Of a stretch of DNA of 64,000 bases, positions 60,562-64,000 are shown piece by piece (within the stretch, counting starts at the first letter, position 1; each line of letters starts with the position of its first letter). Source of the stretch: Mesorhabditis belari. Taxonomy: Eukaryota; Nematoda; Chromadorea; Rhabditida; Rhabditidae. The notes below the pieces were generated by a model, which saw nothing but the letters and a program-made list of their open reading frames with translations, searched no databases and was not told the origin of the DNA. The stretch covers positions 124,001 through 188,000 of the forward strand of contig CAUEEP010000917.1 in assembly GCA_958450365.1 (NCBI GenBank), given 5' to 3'. Position numbers and translations under genes: made by a program.

Positions 60562-61012
60562 TAGATGAACTAGATGAGGAACTAGATGAACTAGATGAAG
60601 AACTAGTTGGGGAACTTGATGAAGAGTTTGATGAAGAACTAGATGAACTAGATGAAGAACCAGATCAACAACTAGATGAAGAACTAGATGGAGAACTAGA
60701 TGAACTAGATGAAGAACTAGATTAACAACTAGATGAAGAACTAGATGAACTAGATGAAGAACCAGATCAACAACTAGATGAAGAACTAGATGGAAAACTA
60801 GATGAACTAGATGAAGAACTAGATTAACAACTAGATGAAGAACTAGATGAACTAGATGAAGGACTAGATCAACAACTAGATCAACAACTTAATGTTATTT
60901 TGCAGAAAAATAATTGCTTTTTCTAATGAAATCAACCGTAGTTTAATTCGTGCATTTGTTGGCTTGAAACGGCAGACGAAAAGGAACGAAAACACTTATG
61001 CAGCAACCTATT
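60434..61012. repeat. duplicated mariner right end around a gatgaagaacta array
   Basis: ttaatgttattttgcagaag... to ...cagcaacctatta at 60437-60563 recurs with three changes at 60890-61012. Between them is a 12-24-base array (gaagaactagatgaactaga) at 60565-60885. Confidence 0.85.
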
Positions 61013-61224
61013 AGATTTTATTTTTTATTTAATCTTCATTCATTTCTTTCATCTAGATCATTGAATTCAATTCAAAATTCAATGAATTTTCAAATTCAAT
61101 TCAATTCAAAATTCAATGAACATCTTCTCCTTTTATTCAATAATAATTTTAAGGTGATTTATCTGGATCTTCTTCAGGGATCAAGCATTCAACTTCACCT
61201 TTCTTTGCTTTATTTGTGGGAAAA

Positions 61225-61515
61225 TTTTTGATTCTCTATTGGATGAGGTTAAAGACGGATCTGTTTCTTGATCTGCTGAAATACAGATCTGCTTCTTGAG
61301 CTGCTTCAAATACAGATTTGTTTCTTGATCTATTTCTTACTCTATTTCAAATACAAATCTGTTTCTTGAACTGTTTCAAATGCAAATCTGTTTCTTGATC
61401 TATTTCAAATACAGATTAATTTCTTGATCTGTTTCTTGATCTATTTCAAATACAAATCTGTTTCTTGATCTCTTTCTTGATCTATTTCTTGATCCATTTC
61501 AAATACAGATCTGTT
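61225..61515. repeat. ttgatctatttcaaatacag array
   Basis: Units of tttcttgatctatttcaaat with acaaatctg/acagatctg variants. Confidence 0.88.
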
Positions 61516-61904
61516 TCTTGCATTTTTCATGAACAAGTTTCTTTCCCTTCAAGAAACCCCTTCAATCTATCACTTTTTTTTTGGCTTTTAAACAATTTCC
61601 CTCTTTCTAATCGTTCTTTTAAATGGAAATTTGTCTTAAAGTTATTCACGATAAAGTTTCCGTTAAAATCCATCTCTTTATGCATCTCTTTATGCAAAAA
61701 GACCTTCATTGAAACTCGCGATTCATATGGAAATTTTGCTCCAATTCCAACCATTCTCGAATTTGAGAAATTCTTTTTACTTCCTGCTTATAATCACACA
61801 CTTCTGACTCACTCAACTCTTTTCTTTTCTTTTCTTTTATCTAGAGATTTCTCTAGAGATTTTTGAGCAACTTTCTTTTACTCATTTAGGTTCACCAGTT
61901 CACT

Positions 61905-62030
61905 AGAAAGGCTGTCGATGCAAAGTAAAAGCCTAGAAAGGTTATCGATGCAAAGTAAAAGCCTAGAAAGGCTATCGATGCAAAGTAAAAGCCTAGAAAG
62001 GCCGTCGATGCAAAGTAAAAGCCAAAGTAA
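61905..62030. repeat. 30-base array gcctagaaaggctatcgatg
   Basis: Four copies ending caaagtaaaa; first begins cactagaaaggctgtcgatg. Confidence 0.9.
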
Positions 62031-62514
62031 AAGAAAAGTTATCGATTGAAATGTTTAAGGCTTTCATTTTCAAATTCCTCTTTCTTATTCAAATCTGAAT
62101 CATCGAAATTGCTGATGTTTCATCGATCGTGATTTACAAATCAATCTCTCTTTTCCCCATTTCCAACTCGAGGTCGATTCGCCTCTTCGCCAAAGAAATC
62201 GCAAACGAAAGAACGAAAGACAACCAAAGTTTTACCTTGATCCCTTCTTTTCAGCCCAAAATCCAAATCTTTTCCATTGCCCATTTGCCCATTTCTACGC
62301 CCATATCTTCCGATCTTCTTTTTTCCAGAGAACTTATAGATTTTCTTATAGATTTAAGTGTTTTTTTTTGTCTTTTTTTGAATAACAGCTGAGAATTGGA
62401 TTATTTTTGTTTAGATTTTTGATTATTTATAAATTCTATTAAACTACGCAAGTTTTTTTTAAATTTTGAACTAAATATCGAAATGTACTAGATTGTCGGG
62501 TTTTCAAACGAGAG

Positions 62515-62642
62515 CCAAATCTGTAGAGAGGAATCAAATCTGTAGAGAGGAATCAAATCTGTAGAGAGGAATCAAATCTGTAGAGAGGAATCAAATCTGT
62601 AGAGAGGAATCTTTTTTTTTTCAGATTTGATTCCTCTCTACA
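62515..62642. repeat. 19-base array with inverted last unit
   Basis: Five copies of tctgtagagaggaatcaaa followed by a T-run and its inverse tttgattcctctctacagat, so transcripts could form a hairpin. Confidence 0.88.
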
Positions 62643-62984
62643 GATCTGCTCTAGTTCCAACCAATCAAGTTCTTGCTCAATTTCGTTTGAAGTAAAATCT
62701 AAAATAGCTTTAAACCTTAGGCTGTAAAATAAAGAAAATTGTTTTTTGAAGAGTTTTTTGTAAGTCAGGGTTTTGCGACAATTGTACGTGGAAAATGTCG
62801 AATTTCTGGTAAAGCTGGAATCCAGAATTAACATCTAAAAGTGGGAAAAGCCATGGAAAAATGTGTATGAGTCTAATTTATCCCTAAAAGATTAGGAAAA
62901 GGTGACGGATGAGTGTTGAGTGGTAGGAGACAGCTCTTCAGGCTCTCCTGACCATCACATAGACCGGTCTGCTCAAGTCTTGCT

Positions 62985-63095
62985 TCTTCTTTCTTCTTTC
63001 TTCTTCTTTCCCTTCTTCTTTCTTCTTCTTCTCTTCTTTCTTCTTTCTTTTCTTTCTTCTTTCTTCTTTCTTCTTTCTTCTTTCTTCTTTCTGAG
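62985..63095. repeat. (ttc)n pyrimidine tract
   Basis: ttcttctttc units; open frames across it are by-products. Confidence 0.93.
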
Positions 63096-63508
63096 ATCGA
63101 CTCTTTCACCCTGTTTTCTCAACGACTGGATCACAGGGTTCTTTTCCATACCTTCTTTTTCATCTTTTCAAAACCACAAATCTTTTTTGATGCTATTGGT
63201 ATTGATTGTCAGATCTTCTTTTTATACTTTTCTTTTTGAATTTGATTTCTTTCTTTCTTCTCCTTCCCCCTCTTTCTTTCTTTCTTTTGATAGATTCGTT
63301 TTTAGATACTTATTGCTAAAGTTATTCTAATAAAAGTACATTTTCTGTACATAAAAGTACATTTTCTGTACATAAAAGTACATTTGAATAAAAAAACTAT
63401 AGATTTACATAAACTTTTCACTTATTTAATTTAAAAAAAAACGATACCAATTGATCCAAAAAAAAATCTGAATACAAATAACGTACAAATTCCTGTGATT
63501 AAATCTTA

Positions 63509-63690
63509 TTAGGTTGTCCCATAAAAAATTGCCGTTTTTTCATTGTGACTCGTATTCTTGAAGATATTGATGATATTCGTCAAGACTTTCTCTATCGATT
63601 GGTACAAAAACTAAAGTCTCAGGGCCTCGCCCCTTTCCCATTGGCAATCCAACTTTGAGCTCAACTTTGAGCCATTCCAGATAAAATTTT
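63509..63690 (+). mobile_element. mariner-like end fragment
   Basis: TA then ttaggttgtcccataaaaaa, a typical mariner terminus. Followed by gtcaagactttctctatcga and gcaatccaactttgagctca, which also occur in rearranged order at 34300-34440. No right end found in the window. Confidence 0.5.
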
Positions 63691-64000
63691 ACCTTCACAA
63701 ATGAACACTTTCTCTTTCTGTTCTTTATTATACTGCTTTACATTTCTAGTTTTATGTGTGCTAAACTTCTTAATGCCTCGATTAAGTCTCAAGCTTCTTA
63801 AGTCATGCTTCTTCTTATAGTCATTTAAAGTACTGAACTTCTTGTAACCGGTGAAGTCTCAAGTTTCTCACTGGGTGAAGTCCTTGCACAGATCATCCCA
63901 TAAAAGTCTTCAATAAATCTTGTAACTTTTGGTGTCTCTTTCATTTGAGAATTAAAGTAGTTATTACAAGTTGTTACCACAATTTTTAAAGGCTTCAAGA

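Larger units (their letters stand above)
62040..64000. other. right edge, no gene recognised
   Basis: Apart from the arrays and mariner end listed, 62040-62510, 62650-62980, 63100-63480 and 63690-64000 show no conserved coding or RNA feature. Weak splice-like signals near 62230-62260 could not be tied to any protein. Confidence 0.5.

Noticed and set aside
62155..62395. Spliced gene around 62.2 kb (ttttcag and ttttttccag signals)
   Set aside because: Candidate frames are short, mostly low-complexity, and join to nothing; pyrimidine-rich DNA yields such signals by chance.

Overview
The window looks like nematode nuclear DNA: AT-rich, full of short-period tandem arrays, with very short introns (one of 45 bases) ending in nematode-type ttttcag/ttttctag acceptors, two 18-base matches to the start of the SL1 spliced leader, and mariner/Tc1-type transposons with TA target duplications. 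At first sight it holds no protein gene except broken transposases; almost all long open frames are tandem repeats read in a lucky frame.

Read by splice sites, however, the minus strand from 48205 down to 631 is one protein gene cut into 14 small exons (30 to 158 bases, 1133 coding bases, 377 codons plus 2 bases). The reading phases agree at all 13 junctions. The protein is the N-terminal part of an UNC-53 / neuron navigator (NAV) orthologue: start Met, calponin-homology domain (exons 1-6), a charged coiled-coil-like stretch (exon 7), then the Ser/Thr/Pro-rich microtubule/SH3-type region with repeated GL(K/R)xPTK motifs (exons 8-14). The gene runs off the left edge; the C-terminal coiled coils and AAA+ domain of the family are outside the window. 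Introns range from 45 bases to about 9.7 kb, and the large ones are stuffed with repeats.

Layout, left to right: 1-8.3 kb exons 14-9 with foldback elements, a MITE and a paired tRNA-like repeat between them; 8.3-14.8 kb intron 8 (transposase fragments, a 500-bp foldback with 8-bp target duplication, tRNA-like sequences, an SL1-like 18-mer, a (CTGT)n element); 14.8-20.1 kb exons 8-6 with minisatellites, one of which has grown inside a LINE fragment; 20.1-38.4 kb exons 5-2 in long introns holding a 42-bp GC-rich minisatellite, a 1.8-kb (CAAA)n array, a 1.1-kb gatctaataggtcta array and a deleted mariner; 38.4-48.2 kb intron 1 with a deleted Tc1 element; 48.2-64 kb, upstream of the gene, with a nearly complete but decayed DD37D mariner-type transposon, paired tRNA-like repeats, a second (CTGT)n element, a LINE ORF2 fragment and a nested duplication around a non-autonomous mariner.

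No CRISPR, rRNA, operon or prokaryotic feature was seen. Exon calls rest on splice consensus, phase and recall of the UNC-53 family; no search was run.
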